NCBI GenBank assembly: GCA_009773515.1
Contig: WSXX01000001.1
Span: forward strand, 186,001 to 250,000
Length of the DNA: 64,000 nt
Origin: Bacteroidota bacterium
Lineage (GTDB): Bacteria > Bacteroidota > Bacteroidia > Bacteroidales > Lentimicrobiaceae
Reading direction: 5' to 3'
In this document: one piece after another, positions 35,522 through 42,797 of the stretch
Position numbering within the stretch: the stretch's first letter is position 1
Layout: each line of letters begins with the position of its first letter
Translations under genes and position numbers: made by a program
The notes under the pieces: model-generated
The model's database searches: none
Seen by the model: the letters and a program-made list of their open reading frames with translations, nothing else
What the model was told of the DNA's origin: nothing

Positions 35522-35529
35522 CAAAAGTA
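35522..35529 (-). promoter_or_regulatory. Bacteroidota -7 promoter box (TACTTTTG)
   Basis: Exact TAnnTTTG match on the minus strand, 28 bases before the TonB receptor start. Confidence 0.5.
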
Positions 35530-35670
35530 AAGGTTTATGATTGTTAAGTAACCAGCAAAAACATGTTTAACAGCATTTTGACACGGGTTCACCGGTAAAC
35601 CTGCATTATTTAACTAAAAATTAACAATAATGCTTTTTTTCGCCGGATTAGTACGCCCCATCAATTTAAC

Positions 35671-35678
35671 TAAATTTG
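35671..35678 (+). promoter_or_regulatory. Bacteroidota -7 promoter box (TAAATTTG)
   Basis: Exact TAnnTTTG match 25 bases before the M14 peptidase ATG. Confidence 0.5.
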
Positions 35679-35703
35679 CAAGCTCACCATAATACAATCA
35701 ATA

Positions 35704-37494
35704 ATGAACAGATTTCTTATCCTTATACTTGTAACCATCTCTTTCAGCCTAAGTGCGCAGGACTGGAGAACCTATTACGAACAATCAGATTTTAAAAAAA
35801 CACCAGGATATGAAGAAACCATAGAATTTTGCAACAGATTAGCCGCTTCTTCGCCAATAGCAAATATGTCAGGCATTGGATCAAGTCCGCAAGGGAGAGC
35901 AATTCCAATGATGATTATTGATCGGGACGGACTTACAACTCCGGAAGCAATCAGAGCAAAAGGACGGGTTATCGTTTTAATTCAGGCTTGTATTCATGCA
36001 GGTGAACCTGACGGCAAAGATGCCATGATGGTTTTGCTTCGCGATATTCTAATTAACAAGAAACACAAAAACCTGCTCGAAAAATCAAGCATAGTTTTTA
36101 TACCGATTTTAAATGTGGATGGACATGAACGTTTTGGCCCCTATAACCGCATCAATCAAAACGGGCCTGATGAAATGGGATGGCGCACCAATGCCAGCAA
36201 TCTTAACCTTAACCGCGATTTTTTGAAAGCCGATGCTTTGGAAATGCAACATTGGCTCAAATTTTACTCCAAATGGTTGCCTGAATTTTTTGTTGACATT
36301 CACACCACCGATGGAGCTGATTTTCAATACGCACTCACCTACGACACAGAAATTTACGGTACCCTTGATTCAGGGATTACCCGATGGTTGAAGAACATTT
36401 ATGAGCCTAGAATTACTTCGAAGATGAAGGAAAGCGGCTTCCCGATATTTCCTTATGTGCAGTTCCGCAATTGGCACGATCCACGCAGCGGACTTCGCAC
36501 CGGCGCTGCGCCTCCAATGATTTCGCAGGGTTATGCTGCATTGCAGAACCGCCCTGCCCTGCTTATTGAAACGCATATGCTTAAAGATTACAAAACCAGG
36601 GTGGATGCGACCATCCAGATGCTGGTTCATACCTTATTTATTGTCAACCATCAGGCCGAATCACTGAAAACCCTGATTGATATGGCCGACAAATCAACCG
36701 CTTCGCCGGCCTTCAGAAAACAGGAATATATCCTTAAATGGGTTACCAGCAAAACCGACAGTACGATGATTGATTTCGAAGGTTTTGATTATAAAAACAT
36801 TAAAAGCGATCTGACGGGTGGCGACTGGTTTATTTATGACAACACCAAACCGCTTACCATGAAGCTGCCTTTCTTCAATAAAACAATTCCTTCATCCAAA
36901 ACGATGCTTCCTGAAGCCTATATAATTCCTGCTGAATGGACAGAGGTAATCAGCAGACTGAAACTTCACGGCATAAAGATGGACTTACTTACACAACCGA
37001 CCGAAGTAAAAGTGAAGTCATATAAGTTCAGGGATTTTGATTTCCGGAAAACGCCCAACGAAGGGCGGCATATGGTTACTACCGAAGTGGATGAAATAGA
37101 GGAAATAAGGGTATTTCCTGCAGGCTCTGCAATTGTCCATACCAATCAGCGAACAGCCAAAGTTATCGCCGGAATTCTTGAACCTTTGGCTCCCGGGTCA
37201 TTTGTGGAATGGGGCTTTTTCAATGCTGTTTTTGAGCAGAAAGAATACAGCGAAACTTATGTTATGGAAACCATGGCCCGCGAAATGCTTGAAAAAGATC
37301 CGGAAGTAAAAAAGGCTTTTGAAGCGTATAAATTAAAGAACCCTGATTCTGTTAAAAGACAGTGGGATATTCTTAACTGGTTTTATAGCCAAACGCCTTA
37401 TTGGGATAAGAATTTCCTGAAATATCCGGTAGGGAAAATCAACGAACCTGCAATTATTAATCAACTAAGGAAGGTTTCAGCACCGAATCTGTAG
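35704..37494 (+). CDS. Secreted M14-family zinc carboxypeptidase
   Basis: A 596-residue exported metallopeptidase with a short signal peptide (cut after LSAQ, residue 19). Zinc ligands are His98 and Glu101 in QACIHAGEPDGKDA and His200 in EFFVDIHTTDGADF; the catalytic Glu is Glu289 in LLIETHMLKDYKTRV. NLNRDFLKADALEMQ is the substrate-binding Asn/Arg block. The M14 domain covers residues about 30-330, and the remaining about 260 residues form an unassigned C-terminal domain seen in Bacteroidota relatives. It removes C-terminal residues from peptides outside the cytoplasm. The stop codon lies at the very start of a hexamer repeat tract. Confidence 0.92.
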   Translation: MNRFLILILVTISFSLSAQDWRTYYEQSDFKKTPGYEETIEFCNRLAASSPIANMSGIGSSPQGRAIPMMIIDRDGLTTPEAIRAKGRVIVLIQACIHAGEPDGKDAMMVLLRDILINKKHKNLLEKSSIVFIPILNVDGHERFGPYNRINQNGPDEMGWRTNASNLNLNRDFLKADALEMQHWLKFYSKWLPEFFVDIHTTDGADFQYALTYDTEIYGTLDSGITRWLKNIYEPRITSKMKESGFPIFPYVQFRNWHDPRSGLRTGAAPPMISQGYAALQNRPALLIETHMLKDYKTRVDATIQMLVHTLFIVNHQAESLKTLIDMADKSTASPAFRKQEYILKWVTSKTDSTMIDFEGFDYKNIKSDLTGGDWFIYDNTKPLTMKLPFFNKTIPSSKTMLPEAYIIPAEWTEVISRLKLHGIKMDLLTQPTEVKVKSYKFRDFDFRKTPNEGRHMVTTEVDEIEEIRVFPAGSAIVHTNQRTAKVIAGILEPLAPGSFVEWGFFNAVFEQKEYSETYVMETMAREMLEKDPEVKKAFEAYKLKNPDSVKRQWDILNWFYSQTPYWDKNFLKYPVGKINEPAIINQLRKVSAPNL

Positions 37495-37654
37495 TAGGTT
37501 GAGGTTAAGGTTAAGGTTGAGGTTAAGGTTGAGGTTAAGGTTAAGTTTAAGGTTAAGGTTAAGGTTAAGGTTGAGGTTGAGGTTGAGGTTAAGGTTGAGG
37601 TTAAGGTTGAGGTTGAGGTTGATGAAAGGTTGAGGTTAAGGTTGAGGTTGAGGG
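37495..37654. repeat. Hexamer tract (RAGGTT)n
   Basis: About 26 units of AAGGTT or GAGGTT run from the base after the peptidase stop, broken once by AAGTTT and once by GATGAA plus a one-base deletion. The two variants are interspersed irregularly. It looks like a telomere-type repeat but is a chromosomal simple-sequence tract; slippage would make its length variable. Confidence 0.9.
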
Positions 37655-37671
37655 AAATGTCTGAATTTTAA

Positions 37672-37881
37672 GCAAAGCGGTCTGACAATGACACATAGTC
37701 AGTTGACAGTAAAGCAAAGCGATCTGACAACGACACAAAGTCAGTTGACAGTCAAGCAAAGCGATCTGACAACGACACAAAGTCAGTTGACAGTGAAGCA
37801 AAGCGGTTTGACAGTGAAGCAAAGCGGTTTGACAGTGAAACATAGCGGTCTGACAGTGAAACATAGCGAACTGAATGGGTA
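37672..37881. repeat. Ten tandem 21-bp repeats
   Basis: Ten consecutive 21-base units of the form AAGCAAAGCGGTYTGACAGTG. The early units alternate with a variant ACACAAAGTCAGTTGACAGTN, giving a 42-base higher-order period; the last four are one type. Because 21 is a multiple of three, the plus strand reads as a heptad peptide (LTVKQSG / LTTTQSQ), open for about 64 codons from ATG 37688, but there is no promoter or normal N-terminus, so I call it a repeat rather than a gene. Confidence 0.88.
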
Positions 37882-37952
37882 ATATTGGCTGTTGATGGTA
37901 TTACAAAACAATATGACTGCAGAACATTTCAGCTTTGTTGAGAGTAGACGTA

Positions 37953-38084
37953 TTACTTTTTTTTATCTAACCCCTGTTCGGCTACAAAGCTGTAGTAATT
38001 GAAACCGGGAGTCTTTGCAGCAATGGTTCCAATCAGGCAAAGCGCTGCCAATGCGGTAAAAACCGCATGTTTAATGTTTCTCAA
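37953..38084 (-). CDS. Small hypothetical exported or membrane peptide (43 residues)
   Basis: Ten bases downstream of the T9SS-tail gene, on the same strand, a 43-codon frame from TTG reads MRNIKHAVFTALAALCLIGT, then IAAKTPGFNYYSFVAEQGLD and KKK. The hydrophobic stretch between basic residues 2-5 and the soluble tail looks like a signal peptide or membrane anchor. There is no ATG, so it may be a decayed remnant. Such short frames are easily missed; confidence is limited. Confidence 0.35.
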   Translation of the reverse strand: MRNIKHAVFTALAALCLIGTIAAKTPGFNYYSFVAEQGLDKKK

Positions 38085-38093
38085 AAAGTAGCT

Positions 38094-39041
38094 TTAGTGT
38101 TTAATAATAAGTTTTACTGAAATGTTGTTTGCGTGTGAATTTATATTCAGGAAATACAAACCTTGATTTAAAGCAGAAACATCAATGGCAAAACTATTGC
38201 CGGCAGATCCAATGTCTTTTTGCATTATAACCATACCCAGCGTATTGTATATAGTCAGCAACTCTGCATGTTTAAAGCCCTCTGGTAGCTGCACTGTAAG
38301 AATATTTGAAACCGGGTTGGGAAAGACTTCTAACTTGATTAACTCAGGATTATCGAGACCCACAGCAAGAAATCCACAATTTTTATTGTAAGGTTCATCT
38401 CCAACCCAAAAGGCATTATTAACTTGTACACAAACTGTGTGTGATTGATGAAATGCATCAAAACCATAATTATCATCTAAGTTTGGAAAAGTGGACCAAA
38501 AGTCTCTTATCCCTTCAATATAATTAAGAGCCATACCACTTTGTGATAGCGAACCAAAAACATAAATCAATCGATATTCATTTAACTCTCCAAGAAATGA
38601 CATGTCAACGGAATCAATTAATTCTAAATAGAACAAAGAGTCATCAAATACGCTAAATTGAAACGCCGGCAAACTGACTGTATCACCCACTGCAACAGAT
38701 AGGTCATAGCCAAGTTTTTCCTGTGTCTCTCCAAGGTAATTCCTTATAAACCAAATTTTCTTTTCTTCTATACTCTGCCGCATAAAACAATGCAGGGTAC
38801 TTATGGTGTCATAAATGGTTGGGTAGTCATCAAGCCTGTATACCACCTTGTAGTTAAGGTTGTTAATTACCGTATCGCCCTCCACGGTGTAGATAACATC
38901 ATTGTATTGCCATGTGTTATAATCAAATTCCAACACGGTCCAATAGGCGTTTTCTTCGGGTAGGGGGTAATAGGTTTGAGCAGTAGCGTTGAATGAAAAT
39001 ACCAGTGCAAATAGCATGGGTAGAAGTAAACATCGTTTCAT
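38094..39041 (-). CDS. Secreted protein with T9SS type A sorting domain
   Basis: A 315-residue secreted protein: signal peptide (cut after ATAQ, residue 22), a central domain of about 205 residues with no recognised family (YWTVLEFDYNTWQYNDVIYTVEGDTVINNLNYKVVY, a pattern common in Bacteroidota secreted proteins of unknown role), and a T9SS sorting domain of about 80 residues (KLEVFPNPVSNILTVQLPEG ... NQGLYFLNI). It is exported across the outer membrane by the type IX system. No neighbour suggests a role. Confidence 0.8.
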   Translation of the reverse strand: MKRCLLLPMLFALVFSFNATAQTYYPLPEENAYWTVLEFDYNTWQYNDVIYTVEGDTVINNLNYKVVYRLDDYPTIYDTISTLHCFMRQSIEEKKIWFIRNYLGETQEKLGYDLSVAVGDTVSLPAFQFSVFDDSLFYLELIDSVDMSFLGELNEYRLIYVFGSLSQSGMALNYIEGIRDFWSTFPNLDDNYGFDAFHQSHTVCVQVNNAFWVGDEPYNKNCGFLAVGLDNPELIKLEVFPNPVSNILTVQLPEGFKHAELLTIYNTLGMVIMQKDIGSAGNSFAIDVSALNQGLYFLNINSHANNISVKLIIKH

Positions 39042-39230
39042 AAAGGATTGGTATTATGGTTAGTTTTTTTTAGTTTTGATTTGATCCTGAATTCTTTGCT
39101 TCTGGGAAAATGTATAGAGTGAAAAACGCGATTATTGAAAGTAAAGCTATTTTAAAGTCTGGTAAAAAAAGAAGGCTTTATTAGATGGAGTAAATTTACT
39201 GCTAAATTTTTACAAAAGTCAAGTGGTGTT
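39042..39230. other. Intergenic stretch, nothing recognised
   Basis: AT-rich sequence upstream of the T9SS-tail gene; no gene, no clear promoter box, no repeat apart from the start of the direct-repeat field at 39231. Confidence 0.4.
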
Positions 39231-39446
39231 TCTACCTCCTTCGGCCATTGCCTGAGTCGCGCATATATATTTTCTGTCACTCAGGCCGTTAGGCCTCGTA
39301 TCTGCACCGCGACTACCTAAAATTTGACCAGAATGTTTTTTTATGTAATTGCTTTTGGGATCTTAACAAGTGGTTTCTGGAAGTCAATTTTAGAAGGTCG
39401 CTCCCGCAGATACTGAAAATCTGAGCTCTTCTTTGCGGATGTTCTG
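39231..39446. repeat. 216-bp direct repeat, copy 1
   Basis: Nearly identical to 39525-39740 (offset 294), from TCTACCTCCT to GATGTTCTG. It contains the small hairpin AGGCC-GTTA-GGCCT. The two copies differ mainly in a segment of about 25 bases near the left end (39252-39275). No protein is encoded. Confidence 0.85.
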
Positions 39447-39524
39447 ACACCAAGCGTTTAGCTTGCGCTTCCGGCGTTTCGCTCTTCTCTTTTTGGTCCC
39501 TGAGCTCTTGTCGAAGGGCACTTT
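39447..39524. other. Spacer between direct repeats
   Basis: Seventy-eight bases containing a GTCCCTGAGCTCTTGTCGAAG segment, related in style to the inverted repeat at 54635-54677 and similar interspersed elements in Bacteroidota. Confidence 0.4.
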
Positions 39525-39740
39525 TCTACCTCCTTCGGCCATTGCTTGAGTAGCTTAATCCCCCTTTTCTGTCACTCAGGCCGTTAGGCCTCGTATCTGC
39601 ACCGCGACTACCTAAAATTTGACCAGAATGTTTTTTATGTAATTTCTTTAGGGATCTTAACAAGTGGTTTCTGGAAGTCAATTTATGAAGGTCGCTCCCG
39701 CGGATACTGAAAATCTGAGCTCTTCTTTGCGGATGTTCTG
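39525..39740. repeat. 216-bp direct repeat, copy 2
   Basis: Second copy of the repeat at 39231-39446. Together with the spacer it makes a 294-base tandem period present almost twice. Confidence 0.85.
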
Positions 39741-39788
39741 CCGCCCGTTTGCGGTTAAGCGTAATTTAGCTTCGCTGAGCTCGTCCGC

Positions 39789-40040
39789 TTAGGCGGCCTC
39801 GGTTGCAATTTCACGTTTAACACCATTGAAATATTTTTTCAGATATTTCGTTCTATTTGTTTTTGTTCTACTTTTGAGTATTGATAGTAGATTGATACAG
39901 GTAGATCCGAAGTAAGCATATTCTTTTTTATCATATGCCCTTTTTATCGCATTACAATTAACATGAGTTTGAAGCCAGGCAGATAGTTTGACAAGTGATT
40001 TAAGGTATAAACGTGAGGCCAATGCTTCAACATCACACAC
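39789..40040 (-). pseudogene. Possible gene remnant (83 codons)
   Basis: A GTG-initiated frame of 83 codons, basic and rich in Lys, Tyr and Leu (KKEYAYFGSTCINLLSILKS, then RTKTNRTKYLKKYF). It has no recognised domain and no ATG. Position between the direct repeats and the cassette island suggests a remnant of a mobile or island gene; it may also be chance. Confidence 0.25.
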
Positions 40041-40114
40041 CCATTTTTTTCACAGGCTTTGCCAACCACAGGATATAGGCGATTTTTAATTATTTACCCT
40101 AAAAATTATCTCTT

Positions 40115-41038
40115 ATGATTAAAAGAATGATTAACAAACAAAGGATGCAAATTGCTGTTATGGATTTTCTAGAGAAAAATGAAACCAAACTATTGTTTGC
40201 TCCCGCCCTTGCAGGTTATGTTGATATACTGCAAGATACACTTGCACACATCAACACCATGCAACAAGCCCAACTTACAAGCAGCGAAGGGCATACCCAA
40301 ACCAAAGATGCATTAAAACAAAAAGTGATTGACGGACTACTCGAAATTGTGAAGCGGGTAAAAGCTTATGCAATTGTTACCGATGACAAAATATTGCAGG
40401 AAGCGGTAAAATACTCCTATACAAATCTTCAGCGCTTGCCACAGACCAGTATTGTAGGCGCAGTAAACCGTGTGCTGGATGCTGCAAGACCTAAACTTGC
40501 CGATATTGCCCCTTATGGCCTCAGCCCGGAGATGGTGGAAAATGTAGAGCAGGATTTACAGGCGTATGTTGCGGCTTTGCCCGGAACCAAACGTGTGATT
40601 GCTTACCGCAAAACAGCTACCGGTGAACTTGACAATCTATTTACCGCGGCTGATTCTTCGCTGAAGAAGATTGACGCCTTGATGGACATTGTGAGCAATG
40701 CCGATCCTCTGTTTTATCAGGAGTACAAAAACCTGCGTATGGTTGATGATCTTAAACGTAAATCTAACGGAAATGGCAGCGGCAAAACCGGCATTTCAGG
40801 CACGGTGGCTAACCTCGAAACCGGACTGAACCAGCCGGGGGTAAGGGTGAGTATTGTAGGCACCAACCAAAGTACCCTTACCGATGCCGAAGGTAATTAC
40901 ACATTGCCCCTTTCTGAGGCCGGCAGTTATTCCATTAAGGCCGAACTGAAAGGTTATGCCGATTACGAGGAGGATGAAATTGAAGTTGAATCCGGCGTAA
41001 TAACGGATGTGGACTTTGATATGGAGCCTCTTTCCTGA
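40115..41038 (+). CDS. Cytoplasmic helical protein with C-terminal carboxypeptidase-regulatory-like domain
   Basis: A 307-residue protein with no signal peptide. Residues 1-220 are helical (MIKRMINKQRMQIAVMDFLEKNE..., YVDILQDTLAHINTMQQAQ, FYQEYKNLRMVDDL), and residues about 225-307 after a Gly/Ser linker form a carboxypeptidase-regulatory-like beta sandwich (TGISGTVANLETGLNQPGVRVSIVGTNQSTLTDAEGNYTLPL). Such a domain is usually extracytoplasmic, so its place on a leaderless protein is odd. I know similar Bacteroidota proteins of unknown function. Its last 12 codons and the sequence behind them recur at 46764-46873, so it is a family tied to the cassette island. Confidence 0.8.
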   Translation: MIKRMINKQRMQIAVMDFLEKNETKLLFAPALAGYVDILQDTLAHINTMQQAQLTSSEGHTQTKDALKQKVIDGLLEIVKRVKAYAIVTDDKILQEAVKYSYTNLQRLPQTSIVGAVNRVLDAARPKLADIAPYGLSPEMVENVEQDLQAYVAALPGTKRVIAYRKTATGELDNLFTAADSSLKKIDALMDIVSNADPLFYQEYKNLRMVDDLKRKSNGNGSGKTGISGTVANLETGLNQPGVRVSIVGTNQSTLTDAEGNYTLPLSEAGSYSIKAELKGYADYEEDEIEVESGVITDVDFDMEPLS

Positions 41039-41110
41039 TTTTTTTGATGTGCCTGTATTCCTGTGGTAAGGTAAGGCTTGGATATTAAAAAAACATTATA
41101 TTTGGGGCGG
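41003..41110 (+). repeat. Duplicated segment, copy 1: gene 3' end plus promoter
   Basis: From ACGGATGTGGACTTTGATAT in the last codons of the upstream gene to just after the TATATTTG box, this 108-base stretch recurs at 46764-46873 with few changes. The coding part differs by V to M and M to I only. Confidence 0.9.
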
Positions 41111-41190
41111 AGAAATGATTTGTATTTCAGCTCAAAATGGGTACATACAAGTCAGATATATACGAAGGGTTGTGTATATCCACTCATTAG
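41097..41190 (+). promoter_or_regulatory. Cassette promoter module A (TATATTTG plus leader hairpin)
   Basis: TATATTTG (41097-41104) is an exact -7 box, followed by a module shared with 44346-44440 and 46860-46952: GTATTT..CTCA, GGATAT-like repeats, a leader hairpin (ATATAC 41158-41163 with GTATAT 41174-41179) and a terminal CCACTCATTAG. The gene starts 30 bases further on. The segment GGTCAGCTATAG just after is the complement of TAGCTGAC in the post-gene modules. Confidence 0.6.
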
Positions 41191-41220
41191 CGGTCAGCTA
41201 TAGAGACAACACAACAAAAT

Positions 41221-42639
41221 ATGAAACCAGAAGAACTTTGGAAATTAAGTGACGAAGAATTTAATAAATGGAGGCGTGAAAACGACTTGAAACGACTATT
41301 TGACTGCTTTCAAAAAACACTTCCACTTTTTGACGAATGGTTGACCACATTTAACTTCTCCATTGACTTTATATTAAACACAGACAAACCCGGCTCATTC
41401 TTCTATTGGGACAAAGAGACTATTTTAATCAAATCAAATGAGAATGGCGTTGACCATTACTTTTTTGTTCCTATTGAGGACAAAGCTCATGACAAGAGAC
41501 TGAAAAACATACCTGAAAAAGAAACAGAAAAAGTTGAGCAGTATAGATTTAAGCCATATTTTGTTTGGGCTAAAGAGAAACTGAAAACAAACAAGATTAT
41601 AAAAACAAAATATAGCGGTGAGCTTGATACATTCAGATATATTGGTGGCACTGCTCCAGATGTTCCTGAAATGTGCAGTGCAACTTTATCTCCTGGTATA
41701 TCAGTTTTAAAACTGGGTGGGACAAAAATTAACGGTTGGGGGCTAACAACATTTCGCAATCTTGATTTTACAAATTTAGATTTCCTTGAAATTGAAGGTA
41801 AACACCATTGGGATAGAGAGCTTAATATTTTCTATTCCAGTTGTAGGCACTTAAAATTCACTAATTCTATAGTCTATTTTACAAAATTCTATGCTTGTTA
41901 CTTTGAAAGCCTAAGAAGTTCTAATTCTCGATTTTACTGGACAGAGTTTTACAACTGTGATTTTTTTGGTGCCGACTTTGAAAATTCATCTTTGATAAAT
42001 TTTATAGTTGAAGACTGCTCGGCAAACAGATTTTCTTTTAATAGGGTTGAGGTTGACAACTTTATTTATTTACCTCCCCAAAAAGAATGGCATACAGGAA
42101 TTGTTGGGACTTATGAAACTGTTGCTGAAAATTATAAAAGGTTTAGAGTTCTATTCCAAAACAATGGACACAGGAAAGAAGCAGGAGAAGCTTACTACAA
42201 AGAAAGATTGTATGAGATGAAATACGCCTTTGGTAGTTTGGATTTTAAAAGAGCATTAAAATTAATTTGGAAACAAGATTTTATCTTTGCAAAACCATTG
42301 CTTAAAGAGAATTTTTCAAAACTGGCTTCTTCAATTTCAGACTTTTTCTCATACTTAATATGGGGTTTCGGTGAACGACCATTACGGACAGTTCTATGTT
42401 CATTGGTAGTTATGACTGTTTACACTGGATTGTATTTCATATCAAGTATAGACACTGTTGGAGGTAACTTGACAAATTCATTCTATCTATCATCGATTAT
42501 ATTTACAACACTGGGATTTGGCGACTTTGTTCCGTTTCAAAATGGTGGCTATAAACTATTACTATCATCTGAGGCATTATTAGGAGCGTTTACATTTGGA
42601 CTATTTATAGCTGGATATGCAAACAAATCAAAATACTGA
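41221..42639 (+). CDS. Pentapeptide-repeat protein fused to a K+ channel pore domain
   Basis: A 472-residue protein. Residues 1-150 are soluble and unrecognised. Residues about 160-270 have a pentapeptide-repeat-like pattern (TTFRNLDFTNLDFLEIEG, NSRFYWTEFYNCDFFGADFE, NSSLINFIVEDCSANRFSF). A helical link (NGHRKEAGEAYYKERLYEMKYAF) leads to two membrane helices (about 388-408 and 446-467) flanking a pore loop IIFTTLGFGDFVPF, where TLGFGDF (430-436) is a potassium-channel selectivity filter. This looks like a two-TM channel gated by an N-terminal domain. It may be a membrane-depolarising effector or an osmotic sensor; both are inference. It is AT-rich compared with genes outside the island and is followed by the attC-like repeat. 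Confidence 0.82.
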   Translation: MKPEELWKLSDEEFNKWRRENDLKRLFDCFQKTLPLFDEWLTTFNFSIDFILNTDKPGSFFYWDKETILIKSNENGVDHYFFVPIEDKAHDKRLKNIPEKETEKVEQYRFKPYFVWAKEKLKTNKIIKTKYSGELDTFRYIGGTAPDVPEMCSATLSPGISVLKLGGTKINGWGLTTFRNLDFTNLDFLEIEGKHHWDRELNIFYSSCRHLKFTNSIVYFTKFYACYFESLRSSNSRFYWTEFYNCDFFGADFENSSLINFIVEDCSANRFSFNRVEVDNFIYLPPQKEWHTGIVGTYETVAENYKRFRVLFQNNGHRKEAGEAYYKERLYEMKYAFGSLDFKRALKLIWKQDFIFAKPLLKENFSKLASSISDFFSYLIWGFGERPLRTVLCSLVVMTVYTGLYFISSIDTVGGNLTNSFYLSSIIFTTLGFGDFVPFQNGGYKLLLSSEALLGAFTFGLFIAGYANKSKY

Positions 42640-42654
42640 CAAGAAAGCACATAC

Positions 42655-42786
42655 CGCTAACAGGCGTTTGGCTCAATGGCGGGTGACGTGGTTAATTGAA
42701 CATTCTTCCTCGCATCAACTTTTGTGGTGTATTGACAGTTTTGTGCTCCGAAATCCGCCACTGCGCCAAGCGCCAAAACGTTGTGC
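42655..42786. repeat. attC-like long inverted repeat between cassette genes
   Basis: GGCGTTTGGCTCAATGGCGG (42663-42682) pairs with CCGCCACTGCGCCAAGCGCC (42755-42774) at 17 of 20 positions around 72 bases. Outside the stem lie CGCTAAC (42655-42661) and GTTGTGC (42780-42786), similar to the RYYYAAC and GTTRRRY core boxes of integron attC sites. The upstream gene ends 15 bases before it and the next gene starts 11 bases after it, the spacing expected of gene cassettes. No integrase is in the window. Confidence 0.6.
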
Positions 42787-42797
42787 ACAACATTAAG

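Noticed and set aside
37495-37654. Chromosome telomere
   Set aside because: The tract is internal, flanked by genes on both sides, with mixed AAGGTT/GAGGTT units; it is a simple-sequence repeat.
37601-37864. Minus-strand Cys/His-rich repeat protein (MFHCQTALLHCQ type)
   Set aside because: It is the antisense reading of the 21-bp repeat and hexamer tract; no start context, and composition follows the repeat.
37672-37881. CRISPR array
   Set aside because: Units are contiguous 21-base repeats with no unique spacers of 25-40 bases and no cas genes in the window.
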